The notes under the pieces were generated by a model. The model had not been told where the DNA came from. It saw only the letters and a list, made by a program, of their open reading frames with translations, and did no database searches. This document shows positions 34,829 to 47,642 of a stretch of 64,000 nt of DNA, piece after piece. A program made the position numbers and the translations under genes. The stretch spans positions 310,001 through 374,000 of the forward strand of contig JASEVX010000172.1 of assembly GCA_031761405.1 (NCBI GenBank), written 5' to 3'. Position 1 is the stretch's first letter. Each line of letters begins with the position of its first letter. This DNA comes from Serripes groenlandicus (Eukaryota; Mollusca; Bivalvia; Cardiida; Cardiidae).

Positions 34829-35132
34829 TACCCCGTCTCGTTACATTAGGAAAATGGAAATATTTTCATAGATGCGAAGTTATTGTGCTAAATTTTGCGA
34901 TTTTAAAAATATATTAAGGGGGAAAAAAGGACGCGCATGCGCTGACAAATGTTTACAATAATTTTGAGAGATCGAGGTCAACACGTTGGGAAAAGGTATT
35001 TTTGTTTTCGTTTTACGTATTTAACTAAAAAACTATTGTTATCATATATTTATAGCATATATTTAAAAGCGAGTTTCGTGTTTTTCGAATCAAACAGTAT
35101 TTCTTAAGCCATAAAATGCTGATTCCCGCGCC

Positions 35133-35155
35133 AATTGCTGCATCTTGCAGCAATT
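35133..35155. repeat. 10-bp-stem hairpin
   Basis: AATTGCTGCA-TCT-TGCAGCAATT, followed by CTTGT. The layout resembles the non-hairpin end of the A family (stem then CTCTTGT), so it may mark the end of another hairpin-ended element; no partner end is identified. Confidence 0.6.
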
Positions 35156-35301
35156 CTTGTTTAATATAGTTGTAGAAATTGTGGCAAAGGGGTAACTTGC
35201 ACAATGTTTATAAACATCCTCTTCTTAAAATTGGGTCTACATATAGGAACGGGTTTATACCATTAGAACCTGATGGTGGAAAGGTTTGTAAAACATGATA
35301 T

Positions 35302-35562
35302 GAGCCGTTCCATGAGAAAACCAACAATGTGGACTCTGCGTAAAGTATCGATCCGGATCAGCGTGTGAATGCCGCGCAGGCTAATTCGGGACGACACTTT
35401 CCGTCTCTTTGAGAAAGAGATATAGAGTAATGATTTCTAAAACAGAAACTTCACAGGAGGCGAAACGTGACTGTCCGGGTAAGCATGCACGGCATGCATA
35501 GGCTGATCCGGATCGATACTTTACGCAGAGTACACATCGGTTATTTTCTCTCGAGACGGCTT
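35302..35562. mobile_element. Palindromic MITE, family M, copy 5
   Basis: The left end GAGCCGTTCCATGAGAAAAC and right end CTCTCGAGACGGCT are inverted. Internal blocks GACTCTGCGTAAAGTATCGA and TCGATACTTTACGCAGAGTA are well preserved. Flanks read TAT/TAT. Confidence 0.88.
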
Positions 35563-35619
35563 ATATACTTCTAACAACAAATGGACGGTTCCTCGTTGAA
35601 TTAATTATATAACGATACA

Positions 35620-35755
35620 TGTGTTCGCTGAAAGCGAGATACCAGGTCTGGGAGACTCCACCATCACCGTTGCACCGAGACTGGAGATCGAACACGGTAC
35701 GCCCGGTTCCAAATCCCCGACGATAACCACTCAGTCAAGGCGGATTCCTATATTG
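35620..35755 (-). mobile_element. tRNA-SINE family T2, truncated copy
   Basis: The minus-strand head GGAATCCGCCTTGACTGAGT has an A box near 35,730-35,748 and a B-box-like GTTCGATCTCCAG at 35,681-35,693. It matches the head of the complete SINE at 53,787-54,012. The body stops after GGTGGAGTCTCCCAG, so the central domain and tail are lost. Confidence 0.75.
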
Positions 35756-35916
35756 ACACGTGAAATTGATTTCATGAAAATAATTAAAATTGGAATTTTG
35801 TTATCATCAATAATTTTCCTATTACTTTTAGATCACCCCTCCTTAATATCAGGGAATGACATGAACCTTGATTTGACAAGGGCATTTCGCAGACTGATTG
35901 TAATTTGCAGGGTTCG

Positions 35917-36132
35917 TTAACCCTTTACCACATACATCATATCTGCAACAGACGACTTTGAGTTTTTTTTTATTAAAAATATGGCAATTCTCTGAAAGAT
36001 AATTATTAAATGAAGTTGAAAGCATTGTGGCAAAAGGAGAAATTGCTCATTATTTCCCCTTTTGTCACATTGTTTTCAAAAGTCATCTGCTGCAGAAGCG
36101 TCAGTGGGTGTCTGTATGTGGGAACGTGTTAA
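35917..36132. mobile_element. TTAA-flanked MITE family D
   Basis: 216 bp from TTAACCCTTTACCACATACA to GTGGGAACGTGTTAA. Subterminal GCAACAGACGACTTTGAG is mirrored by AAAAGTCATCTGCTGCAG. The core AAAGGAGAAATTGCTCATTA lacks half of the usual palindrome. Confidence 0.85.
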
Positions 36133-37547
36133 TGCCGTTAAATGTCGCTTGCATAATGGAATTTTGACACAAGAAGTCTTCCATTGTGTATCTAAAGACA
36201 GCCATAGGTAGTTTGTACATAACACATGTGTTTAAAACTGTATTCAGGGCAAATAATGAGAAAATAAATTGGTTTGTAGACTGTTGATAGTTGATTGCCT
36301 AGATGAATGGCGGCCATATTGGAATCAAACCGGAAGTTAAAATATAGTTAATCAGAATCTCTGGACCAGATTTCATGATCTTATCACAAAGAGCACACTG
36401 TTATAACATTTTCTATTTATCTGCTGGACTATAAGGATCGTGTTTAACACAATAACCGATAGTTGTATATGTCACTGTGATTGTACAGGAAGTCAATTTG
36501 CGGGAAGATGAACAATTTGTTAAGGCACGACATATACCATTCTTATGGAAATAGCGCGGCACGTTTAGTTTGTCAGCCCATGGGAAGAACTACCTTCGAC
36601 TTTCTCAAACAGCAAATATCGAGAATATCGTGCTGTGTGTTCAGGAGGATATTCCTTGTCCGTCCGTCAGTCATTTATAAATCTTAGAATAACCAGACCA
36701 GTCGTCTCTTTCGTGCTGTTAAATTTATTTAAAAGTAATCTTGAAGTTCATTTTCGAAAGGCGTCTAACCTTTACGTTAGCGCACAATTGTGTATGAACC
36801 AATCACGTTATGGCTATTATTTATAAACTGTAATTTGATTGGCTGATTTATCATCGTAAATGGTAACTGCACATTGATTGGTGGATTAGTCACAGAGAGT
36901 TAATTTTACTCCCTATTGCAAAACTTACGATTAACTTGTGACACCACCGACCTCGGGGGATCGAAAACAAAGATCAATAACTTTAAAACTTATTCTTCAG
37001 AATTGAACTCTGTGCTTAAAGCAAGATATCTCATTAGTTAATTTCTAGAATGGTTATGAGTTCTACCTTCTCAAATACTTGCGCACATTTAAAAACAATA
37101 CACACGGTTTAGTCCGGATTATTGTTTGAAAATAAATGTTTTCAAGAATACTTGCACTTTTTTTTAAAATGATAAAACGTACATGTATAGAGACTATATC
37201 GAAACTCACTACGCAGAACTGCTGATTTATCTGCAACTTCGTTGATCGCAAGAAACCTGATGGTCGTTTTCTAGTGACCAGTACCAGTTACGAGAATAGA
37301 GCAATATATCATATGGGATAGATTTCAATGTCACGGAAAATGAAAAAAGAAAGACGTTATCATACAATCTGGTAGATTCTACAAGATTAATTACGATGAC
37401 TTCATGGAAAAGATCCGGTAACTTCTATATCGTACCGCATTTGTCATACATTTTGGCAGTAAACACGATTGAAGCGGAGACAGTATGTTTGTTTTTATGG
37501 GTTTTATACTGTTTTCAACATTATTCAGCTGAATCTCTGGGTTAACT
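36133..37547. other. Unassigned DNA; three CCAAT motifs
   Basis: No coding region or repeat is recognised. CCAAT/ATTGG pentamers lie at 36,799, 36,838 and 36,877, spaced 39 bp apart. Such clusters occur in promoters, but there is no TATA box at a suitable place, no downstream gene and no initiator I can defend. Confidence 0.3.
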
Positions 37548-37625
37548 TGAATAACCTAGGTAGGAAATGTGCCTTGCGCACGGGGCACCACAACTTGGTC
37601 GTCGAGATGGGGATTAAGACTAACT
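37548..37625 (-). mobile_element. SINE body remnant
   Basis: GGTAGGAAATGTGCCTTGCG and the following GGGGCACC and GATGGGGATTAA segments resemble the central domain and head junction of the T2 SINE in reverse orientation. Strongly decayed. Confidence 0.45.
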
Positions 37626-37737
37626 ATGAACTCGGCAATGTAAGTAAGATACGTAGAGACGCCATGCGACTATAATTATTGGTGGGATAGGATCACTACT
37701 CATATACCGGTTGTATTGCTCAACAATATTGACCCGA

Positions 37738-39440
37738 CTCTGACCTTTGTATAAAAAAATAGAACTATTATGGCATACCTGATCCTCACCTTTATGTGAA
37801 AACATAAACTATTATGGCATACCTGATCCTCACCTTTGTGTAAAAACATAAATCTGTTTCAGCATATCTGATCATCACCTTAGTATAAAAACATATAACT
37901 ATTATGGCATACCTGATCATCACCTTTATGTGAAAACATAAACTATTAGGGCATACATGTACCTTATCCTGACCTCTGTGTAAAGACATATAACTAGTAT
38001 GGCATACCTGATCCTCACATTTGTGTAAAAACATAAAACTATTAAGTCATACCTGATCCTGATCTTTATGTGAAAACATTTAACTATTATCACATACCTG
38101 ATCCTCACCTTTATGTGAAAACATATAACTATTATGGGATACCTGATCCTCACTTTGTGTGAAAACATCAAACTATTATGGCATACCTGATCTTCCCCTT
38201 TGTGTGAAAATATAAAACTATTATGGGATACCTGATCCTCACTTTGTGTGAAAACATCAAACTATTATGGCATACCTGATCTTTCCCTTTGTGTAAAAAC
38301 CTAGAACTATTATGGCATACCTGATCTTACCCTTTGTGTAAAAACATAAAACTATTATCGGATACCTGATTCCTCACTTTGTGTGAAAACATGAAACTAT
38401 TATAGTAAACGTGATCCTTACCGTTGTGTAAAAAACATAGAACTATTATGGCATACCTGATCTTTCCCTTTGTGTAAAAACATAGAATTATTATGGCATA
38501 CCTGATCTTCCCCTTTGTGTAAAAACATAGAATTATTATGGCATACCTGATCTTCCCCTTTGTGTGAAAACATAAAACTATTATGGCATACCTGATCTTT
38601 CCCTTTGTGTAAAAACATAGAACTATTATAGCATACCTGATCTTCCCCTTTGTGTAAAAACATAGAACTATTATGGCATACCTGATCTTCCCCTTTGTGT
38701 GAAAACATAAAACTATTATGGGATACCCGATCCTCACTTTGTGTGAAAACATCAAACTATTATGGCATACCTGATCTTCCCCTTTGTGTATAAACCTAGA
38801 ACTATTATGGCATACCTGATATTCCCCTTTAAGTGAAAATATAAAACTATTATGGGGTACCTGATCCTCACTTTGTGTGAAAATATAAAACTATTATAGT
38901 AAACGTGATCCTTATCTTTGTGTAAAAAACATAGAACTATTTTGGCATACCTGATCTTTCCCTTTGTGTAAAAACATAGAACTATTATGGCATACCTGAT
39001 CCTCACCTGTGTGTGAAAAACATAAAACTATTATCGGATACCAGATCCTCACTTTGTGTGAAAACATAAAACTATTATAGTAAACGTGATCCTTATCTTT
39101 GTGTAAAAACATAGAACTATTATGGCATACCTGATCTTCCCCTTTGGGTAAAAACATAGAACTATTATGGCATACCTGAACTTCCCCTTTGTGTAAAAAC
39201 ATAGAACTATTATGGGATACCTGATCTTTCCCTTTGTGTTAACACATATAACTATTATGGCATACCTGATCTTCCCCTTTGTGTAAAAACATAGAACTAT
39301 TATGGCATACCTGAATCTGACCGTTGTGTCAAAACATAGAACTATTATGGGATACCTGATCCAGACCTTTATGTGAAAACAGTCATAGAACTTTTATGGC
39401 ATACGTGATCCTGACCTTTGTATGAAAACAAGAACTATAT
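37738..39440. repeat. 45-bp satellite array
   Basis: About 37 copies of a 45-bp unit with AACATAGAACTATTATGGCA and TACCTGATCTTCCCCTTTGT. A recurring variant has GGGATACCTGATCCTCACTT. Since 45 is 15 codons, minus-strand frames stay open for over 100 codons with a FLHKGEDQVCHNSSM rhythm. Neighbouring units differ freely at all codon positions and by small indels, so this is satellite rather than gene. Confidence 0.95.
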
Positions 39441-40636
39441 TAAAGGGCAAACATAACGCCGGTTGTTTGGCGGCCTCCTATAGACTCCCAACCGGTCTAG
39501 TAAATTTTACGAGGTGGAATTTCTCACGTTTCACCGGCATATCCTAAAGTTTGGACAAGGCAAAGTAAGTCTCTTTCAGCGTTAATCTTTTTTGAGGAAA
39601 ACCCCCCCACCCTTAACCAAGATTCCGTTGTTTTGTTGTTGCTGCTCTGCGGATATTATGTTTTCAGATAATAACAGATCCTAATAGATTGGTACAGCAG
39701 GAAAGGGTACACACGTTGTCATTACAAGATAATCGAGTCAGTCGGATATGCAAATCACTAGATTAGTCAAGACGGGGTGAACCTATGAATGTCTACTAAT
39801 ACATTTGGCATTTTGTTTATTTTGTTTATATGAATTATGTTTGGTTACTTTGGAGTCGCAAGTCCAGCATCTGCGGCCCATAAGCGGCTAAGGTCATTTC
39901 ATGAATGGTTAGGGCAGTTTGAAGTCAATTCTATGATAGGGGTCACCATGTTTTTCGGGATATTTTTTGTGTTTATTCCAAGGCTCCCTATAGCAATTTG
40001 CCGATGCCAAGCCATGTTAGGGAAATAGTCTTTTCTTGCGAGAACAAGTGTTGAAGTTAAAACTCCATGGTAACATATGTTATGTGATTTTAGCCTGTAT
40101 TACAGAATTGGGAATTTAAATATGCAATTTGCAGTATAGTTATTTCATTTGAATTTTTGTGATACAGAATTTAGTATCTACTCTGCAATTTGTAGAAAAG
40201 TTATAATGTGGTATTTATTCTGCAATTTGATACAGAATTTAGTATCTACTCTGCAATTTACAGCAAAATGTATTTACTTTCCATTTTGAACAAATAGGTC
40301 CACGCCCTTCATAACGCCAGAATTAAGGTCTTTATTTTATTGGGTTCCGTTAATGAATACATATTTAGGAGCAATTGCCAAGTCTAAAAGGTTGATGATT
40401 TATTGTATAAGGTATATTTTGGTTAATAATAATTGGTATATAAGTTATTTGTCTTTTAAAAGTTAACAGCAGCGCTCTCAAGGAAAACGAGAGATTTGCT
40501 CGTAATCCGGACAGGACAGCTTAACATATGAGAGTTAAGTTGCCCTTCTAGGATTTCTCTTAGTCCAACACATGTTCTGCTTCCTGTCCGGCATATAGGA
40601 TGCCTGTCAAACAATATGTGTTATTCCATTAGTGAA
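39441..40636. other. Unassigned insert in the 45-bp satellite
   Basis: About 1.2 kb without the satellite motif separates the main array from four further units. It contains a local repetition of CAGAATTTAGTATCTACTCT with CTGCAATTT (40,105-40,270). Terminal inverted repeats and target duplications were looked for and not found. The open frame at 39,837-40,028 has no recognisable domain. Confidence 0.5.
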
Positions 40637-40815
40637 TAATCCTCACCTTTATGTGAACACATAGAACTATTATGGCATACCAGATCCAGACCTTTCTGTG
40701 AGAACATAGAACTATTATGGGATACCTGGTCCTCACCTTTGTGTGACAACATAGAACTATTATGGCATAACTGATCCTCATCTTTGTGTAAAAGCATAAA
40801 ACTATTAGGGCTACG
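40637..40815. repeat. 45-bp satellite, separated block
   Basis: Four units of the satellite at 37,738, same orientation (ACATAGAACTATTATGGCAT), more diverged than the main array. Confidence 0.9.
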
Positions 40816-40825
40816 TGATCCTGAC

Positions 40826-41051
40826 CTTCCCTACATACAACACATTTGCAGCAGACGACTTTGAAAACATAGTGACACAAACTAGTGACAAAAACCAGAC
40901 AAATCAGCATAAAAGATAGCTTAATTGTTAAATAAAGTTGAACACATTGTGGCCAAAGGGAAAGATGCTCATCATGAGCATTTTCACCTTTGGCTACAAT
41001 GTTTTCAAAAATTCGTCTGCTGCTATTGCGTCTGCAGGTGGGAAAGGTTAA
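40826..41051. mobile_element. TTAA-type MITE family D
   Basis: The left end is CCTTCCCTACATACAAC, then GCAGCAGACGACTTTGAAAA. The core palindrome GATGCTCATCATGAGCATTT and the right end GTGGGAAAGGTTAA are present. The left TTAA is mutated. Confidence 0.75.
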
Positions 41052-41094
41052 CAAAGGATCAGATAATTACTGTCGAGTAATTTGAATCATAACA

Positions 41095-41350
41095 AGAGTG
41101 CCTAATGCGAACGCGAACGCTCGTCTGCTTTTTCTTAGTCGAAAAAGGGGCATTACTGAATAATTATTAAAACCAGTTATGTGACGTGGTATAGACATGC
41201 GTTTTGTTCCTAGGAAAATGTGTACCAAGTTTCATTTGAAAATAAGAACTGTTTTTGAGTTATGAGGTAAGGTTGAAGTTGTGTGACCACGCAGCAGGTG
41301 CTGACGACGACCACGCCAATGGTATCATAATACCCCGACCTCTTATTCTT
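41095..41350. repeat. Dispersed bivalve-style repeat
   Basis: GTACCAAGTTTCATTTGAAA followed downstream by GACGACGACCACGCCAATGG and TATCATAATACCCCGAC. I associate this phrase with a repeat common in bivalve sequence. There is no coding frame and no second copy in the window. Confidence 0.5.
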
Positions 41351-41657
41351 CGACAGACAGGCGAGCTAATAATCCCTCCATAGATAATAAGATTGATGTC
41401 AATCAATAGCAGTATGATTTCGATTGTCCATACTCGCCTGTCTTGTCTGCAAGATGATAGGTTTATGCACAAGTATGCATAATATTCCCTTTTATCTGAC
41501 GCAGCTATAATCTATGAATCTTACCAAAGAGACAAACATAAGTGAAAAATTCCGCCTAAATGATGACCGGGAACTAGTTATACAAGTAATGTTTACGTAG
41601 TCCCTATACTGACAACGGCTACTTTTGTATTATGCATATTCTCATTTTCTTTTTTTA

Positions 41658-41870
41658 TTAACCCATTCTTACATATTGACGCTTTCAGACGCCTCTGCAG
41701 TAGACGACCTTTAAAAACACGGTGGCAAAGGTGCAATTGCTCATGATGAGCAATTTCACCATTTGCCAATATATTGTTTTCAACTCAATTTAATAATTAA
41801 ACTGTCATAATTGAAGAGTTTTCACATTTTTAAAAAATATGTTATCAAAGTCTTCTGCTGCAGATTTGCT
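41658..41870. mobile_element. TTAA-type MITE family D
   Basis: TTAACCCATTCTTACATATT at the left, CTGCAGTAGACGACCTTTAA, core AATTGCTCATGATGAGCAAT, and TCTTCTGCTGCAGA at the right. The right TTAA terminus is lost. Confidence 0.75.
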
Positions 41871-42964
41871 GTTTTTTTACAAATGTTTTCTTTTTAAATT
41901 GCGGCCAGTAGAAAAGCAGATCAGATTGCGGCATGTCCATGAATGCTCTTTTCTTTTCAAAACCGTAAGCTACAAAAACAAAATCTAAAACAATTAACTC
42001 ACAGACACAATTCTGGATTATTATTGATAAATCTTTGTTTTCGAAAAGATGAACAACAAAAATCAAGAATCATCATTAATTCTTGTCAAGAAAGCTAAAA
42101 TAATCCACCGAGAGACACAATTAAATCTTCCGGTGATCCATTATGTCGTTTTTTAAAAAGATATTATTCAACAACAGTATTGATTTGAAATACTCTGGGA
42201 GATAAACACTCTCTTTTTGCTATGACAAATGCATCTGATTGTGTTATGAAATACTGGAGGATTTAATGTAATACGTTTTTCTAATCGGATGCAAAATGAA
42301 AACTGCTCTCATCAGGATTTATCAGATGAAAACTTGTTTGCCTAAACCTAATGCATTGGAGACGTTTTTTGTCTTTGTAGAAATAAAGGCATTGTTGGAA
42401 AAGTCCATTGTGTCATTAACAATATCACATTTTCAACGACTGTTTCCTGAATTGTCATCTGCTGTTTTGTCAAAACTGTTCTGAGATAGGGATCATATTG
42501 CTATATGTTGTTGGATATATGACATGAAGGAATATCATGTCATACATATTGCCTATACACAGATTAACCGTAAACTCTAACTTCATTTTCGATTTATGAT
42601 AAAAATTATACATATAGGATCTGACATGAGTCGTCATTTTATATAAAGTTGTATTAAACGAGTTCAAGAAATGTGTTATTAAGCGATCCTTTGGCGTGGT
42701 TAATAACATATTTCTTGGACGAGTTTAATAAAACTTTATAAAATGACATCGAATGTCAGATTCTTTTTATCGCATGACGAAACACAGAAAGAAAATCGGG
42801 TTTTCCAAAGCTATTTTAATTTCGTCAATAAACCGTATAACAATGCCGCCAGTAATTATGCCAAGGTCATACGCGGTCAGAAAATAGTCCCAACATGTAA
42901 CACTTAATAAACTGTTAACTAATCAAAAAACACTTTTATGACCGAATATCATCCCTTCACCTCG
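41871..42964. other. Unassigned DNA with a diffuse inverted duplication
   Basis: No gene is recognised. Around 42,600-42,760 GATCTGACATGAGTCGTCAT / ATGACATCGAATGTCAGATT and GTATTAAACGAGTTCAAGAA / TTCTTGGACGAGTTTAATAA form an imperfect inverted duplication of about 70-bp arms. Confidence 0.5.
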
Positions 42965-43125
42965 TCCATCTATCGTGACTGGCTGGTGTTAGTACAAATA
43001 AAACAGACGTACTACTGGTAACTTACGAAGGTAACACCGTGACATAACTTGTTGAAAGCGGTGTAAAACTGATATAACTGATTTTTTTAAAATGAAACAA
43101 AACCCACCAAACAATCAATCTATCA
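42965..43125 (+). mobile_element. SINE 3' remnant
   Basis: CGTGACTGGCTGGTGTTAGT, ACGTACTACTGGTAACTTAC, ACACCGTGACATAACTTG and GAAAGCGGTGTAAAACTG match the body and tail of the remnant at 31,224. The tail ends in CAAACAATCAATC. Confidence 0.6.
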
Positions 43126-43455
43126 ATTTAAAACTGTACACTTTCCGTCTGATTATATGACAACACCTCAACAAATATGATCCAAAGACGTTCAAGACAG
43201 TTAAAGGTAAAAGTTTTGGAGTCGAATTCAGATTAGAGTTGTATCAGTCTAATGGATGTCCCCACATTCTCCACTCAGAGATCTGATAAGTTTTAAGACA
43301 TCAAACATCTTGAGACAATCGTTTAAGTTGCAGGATGTGTTTCATTATCGATTCAAAATATATAAGTGCAAGCTAGACAAAAACTAATAGCCATCAAAAT
43401 TTGTCTCTGTGGGAAGGATGTGTGTGAAGTTGGCTCTGTGATCGGTCATCGGCCA

Positions 43456-45300
43456 TCGGTGACGAAAATCGGAACGCCGACCTGGAACACCGAGCTCGGC
43501 CATCGGTGTTCGAATGTATATATCAATTTGAACGTCGACCTGGAATATCGAGCTCGCCCATCGGAATTCGAATTTATATAGTAATCTGAACGCCGACCTG
43601 GTACACCGAGCTCGGCCATCGGTGTTCTAATTTATATAGCAATTTGAACGCCGACCTGGAATATCCAGCTCGACCATCGGAATTCGAATTTATATAGTAA
43701 CCTGAACGCCGACCTGGTACACCGAGCTCGGCCATCGGTGCTCGAATTTATATATAGTAATCTGAACGCCGACCTGGTACACCGAGCTCGGCCATCGGTG
43801 TTCGACTTTACATAGCAATTTGAACGCCGAACTAGAATATCGAGCTCGGTCATCGGAATTCGAATTTATATAGTAATCTGAACGCCACCTGGTACACCGA
43901 GCTCGGCCATCGGTGTTCGAATATATATAGTAATTTGAACACCGACCTGGAATATCGAGCTCGTCCATCGGAATTCGAATTTATATAGTAATCTGAACGC
44001 AGACCTGGTACACCGAGCTCGGCCATCGGTGTTCGAATTTATATAGCAATTTGAACGCCGACCTGGAATATCGAGCTCGGCCATCGGAATTCGAATTCTA
44101 TAGTAATCTGAACGCCGACCTGGTAACACCGAGCTCGGCCATCGGTTTTCGAATTTATATAGCAATGTGAACGCCGACCTGGAATATCGAGCTCGTCCAT
44201 CGGAATTCGAATTTATATAGTAATCTGAACGCCGACCTGGTACACCGAGCTCGGCCATCGGTGTTCGTATATATATAGTCATTTGAACGCCGACCTGGAA
44301 TATCCACCTCGGCCATCAGAATTCGAATTTATATAGTAATCTGAACGGCGACCTGGTACACCGAGCTCGCCCATCGGTTTTCGAATATATATAGCAATTT
44401 GAACGCCGACCTGGAATATCCAGCTCGGCCATCGGAATTCGAATTTATATAGTAATCTGAACGCCGACCTGGTACACTGAGCTCGGCCATCGGTGTTCGA
44501 ATTTATATAGTAATCTGAACGCCGACATGGAATATAGAGCTCGGCCAACGGAATTCGAATTTATATAGTAATCTGAACGCCGACCTGGTACACCGAGCTC
44601 GGCAATCGGTGTTCGAATTTATATAGTAATTTGAACGCCGACCTGGAATATCAAGCTCGTCCATCGGAATTCGAATTTATATAGTAATCCGAACGCCGAC
44701 CTGGTACACCGAGCTCGGCCATCGTTGTTCGAATTTATATAGTAATCGGAACGCCGACCTGGTACACCGAGCTCGGCCATCGGTGTTCGACTTTATATTT
44801 CAATTTGAACGCCGACCTGGAATATCGAGATCGTCCATCGGAATTCGAATTTATATAGTAATCGGAACGCCGACCTGGTACACCGAGCTCGGCCATCGGT
44901 GTTCGACTTTATATTTCAATTTGAACGCCGACCTGGAATATCGAGCTTGGCCATCGGAATTCGAATTTATATAGTAATATGAACGGACGGACTCATGGGA
45001 GAGTACTTGTGGGGTTATTTCTTTTGATGTTTTACTTGTGGGGTGCACCCCACAAGTATGCAATTAATTCCGTAATTAACCCCCTGTTACGGAATGAATA
45101 ACATTCATATGCAAATGAGATACCTGTTATAAAAAATAAAAATAAACTATTTATCTAAGTGTCTTTATAAGGGTGGAAGTACTCTCTCATGCGGACGCCG
45201 ACCTGGTACACTGAGCTCGGCCATCGGTGTTCGAATTTATATAGCAATCTGAACGCCCACCTGGTATATCGAGCTCGGCCATCGGAATTCGAAGATATAT
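43456..45300 (-). repeat. 58-bp dimeric satellite, left arm
   Basis: About 28 monomers with CGCCGACCTGG at the start and TTATATAGNAATNTGAA at the end. Two monomer types alternate: one with GTACACCGA...TCGGTGTTC followed by AGCAATTTG, the other with GAATATCGA...TCGGAATTC followed by AGTAATCTG. This makes a 116-bp higher-order unit. A MITE interrupts the inner edge. Confidence 0.95.
44994..45191. mobile_element. 198-bp MITE inside left satellite arm
   Basis: The ends CATGGGAGAGTACT and AGTACTCTCTCATG are inverted (one mismatch). The perfect 24-bp palindrome at 45,034-45,057 (half ACTTGTGGGGTG) lies within. CGGAC on both sides may be a 5-bp target duplication. The satellite resumes directly on the right. 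Confidence 0.8.
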
Positions 45301-47642
45301 AGAAATCTGAATTTTGTTTGTATACACCCGTTTTGAAAAAACTGGACGTATTATGGCCAGGCGTTTTCCGTCCGTCTGTCTGTCTGTCCGTCCAATTTTG
45401 TCTGGCATACTCCTCCTACACCGTTTAAGATATTGATACCAAACTTCGTAGAAATAATCAACAGCACATGATATTATGTGCGCGAAAAAAGGGATAACTT
45501 CTTATCTATTTCCCAGAGTTATGCCCCTTTTTAGACATAAAAAATGTTGTCCGGCCTACTCCTCTTACACCGTATAAGATATTGATGCCAAACTTGGTAG
45601 AAATAATCACAAGCACATGATATTGTGTGCGCCCAAAAAGGAGGTAGCTCCGTACCTATTCCCCAGAGTTATGCCCCTTTTTAGACTTAAGAAAATTCCT
45701 AAATTCACATTTCCTTCAATATCTCTAGAACTGTTACAGATATTATTTAGAAAATTTATATTTGTGTGTAGTATCAAATTCATATTTACTTAAATATCTT
45801 TTGCTTCAAAACTAACTCTGCATAAATACTGAAAAGGATTTCAAACTGTACCATATTTATGCTTTTTGATAATATATAATACTACTTTACGGAATTTGTG
45901 ACACTTCTCTGGATACTAAGGAGTCAAAATAGGTTTCTGTACCATCTGTACCATGGTTATGCCTTTCGTTTTCTGTAATTTCGTGTAACACTAATATGTT
46001 TTAGTGTAACACTAATATGTTTTAGTGTAACACTAATATGTTTTAGTGTAACACTAATAAGTTTTAAAAGAAGAACTATGGTGAATTGATATCAGATAAA
46101 CAATATAAATGACTCTTAGATATTACACCATGTAAATTAATGTTCGGTTTACTATTTCACAATCAGTGAACACGAATATAGTTTAAGCAACACGAAAACC
46201 GACATTCGGAGATTGTGAGAGTAATTGAAATAAACTTCAAAGTCTAATCTTTAAATTCGATTGTTGTTCAGAGCGCTTCTCAAGAAGCTTTTGGAATGCA
46301 TAGACGATTTTATAGCGAATATGAAAGATCTTGATCAGACTGCAGCCTGATCTGGATATTCGCTGGATTGAAAGTCGAGAAGATCGGTTTTCGAATTGCC
46401 TGCCCCATTTTCTAGTTAAAATGTATTTGAGCAGTGCGAATCTCACATAAGGTCCTTTGTGAAAAGTCTAGAGTCAGGTCAGTCGGCTATTCAGCGCTGT
46501 ATTGTCTGAATCTGAACTGTTTGCAGAACACGTTTAGAACCTCCTAAGAAACAACCTTTGGTTAAACAACATACATTGTATTGAGATATATAAGTATGAA
46601 TGAGTAAACTGATCTTTAACCTAGCTTGTTTCAAAAAGCTTCACGTTGGTTTTCGTAGAACCCGACTCATATGTAATTACCTTAATCGTTTATTTCTTTT
46701 ATTTTAATTTCTTCGGGGATGCAAGCAAATGTCCGTTTTTTAATATGTTTGCTTCGGTGTAGTTGATCTAAATATATTTTGATGAACACATACGTATAAG
46801 CAATCACTAACAGTTGGGCACAGCTGTATATACTACCATGAAAGACGAAATACGCTTTTCTAAATGATAAACATGTTCCCCATTATGGTTTGACCACATT
46901 TCCGGTACATTGACTGACTTTGACTCTACATTGCTTGAATATATATACCAGTCTAAAAACACCTTCTAGATCCACCATCAGCCTGCGCTGTGTAATCTGG
47001 ATCTACACTTATCGTACACACACGCATTAGTTTTTTAAGTAACTTCTGTGAAGCAGTAAACTTTCGAATGATAAACTAGTAGCAAGGATGCACAGATTGA
47101 CACCCTTTCCGAAATGCTATAAGGTTCATTTTCGTAGAGCGAATCTGTACCACTTGGCTTTTTTTCTGTCTTTAAAGGGCATAGGTATATACTAACAGGA
47201 AAAGTATGTTGTAATAGGTTTTCATCAATTTGTATTTTCTACTCACAGCCTTTGAAAATTAAAATTTCGGTTGACATACGGTCTCGCGAGATATTAATTT
47301 TCTAACGTTGTATACAGTCATTCGCATGCAAATGAATAGAACATTCAATTTGATGTCATAACGTTTACTAATATTGTTTCAGTTATTTCAATTAATGTGC
47401 ATGGATAAATAAATATACACGTGACAACACCGGGATCGAACGGTACCGTCTCGGGCCGTCAGTGTTCCGCTCCCGCGACACATACAATGGCAAAGGAATA
47501 CTCGGTGTTATGGCCTTGCAGGAGCAGCCAGAGTTATCCATTCCCCTGACAAAACCGGGCTCGCACGGTCTTGTCTCGGGTCGTTCTACTCCCGTGACAC
47601 TTACAAGGGGAAATTAGCAGCAGCGGTCAGACCCATTCAATT
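45301..47642. other. Centre of the foldback structure
   Basis: Holds a dispersed element with GAAAAAACTGGACGTATTAT and two copies of a block (ACTCCTCCTACACCGTTTAA...AGTTATGCCCCTTTTTAGAC) 130 bp apart near 45,400-45,690, then a 21-bp repeat at 45,985. From 47,400 there are degenerate GTGACAACACCGGG/TCGGGTCGTTC motifs. No transposase or other protein is recognised; the longest frames are under 80 codons. Confidence 0.55.
45985..46068. repeat. 21-bp tandem repeat
   Basis: Four copies of GTGTAACACTAATATGTTTT plus A. The last copy has AATAAG in place of AATATG. Confidence 0.9.

Noticed and set aside
36797..36885. CCAAT-box promoter
   Set aside because: Three motifs with regular spacing but no TATA box, initiator or gene downstream.
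37792..39202. Long minus-strand open frames with 15-residue repeats
   Set aside because: Produced by the 45-bp satellite period. Variation ignores codon position and indels break the frame repeatedly.
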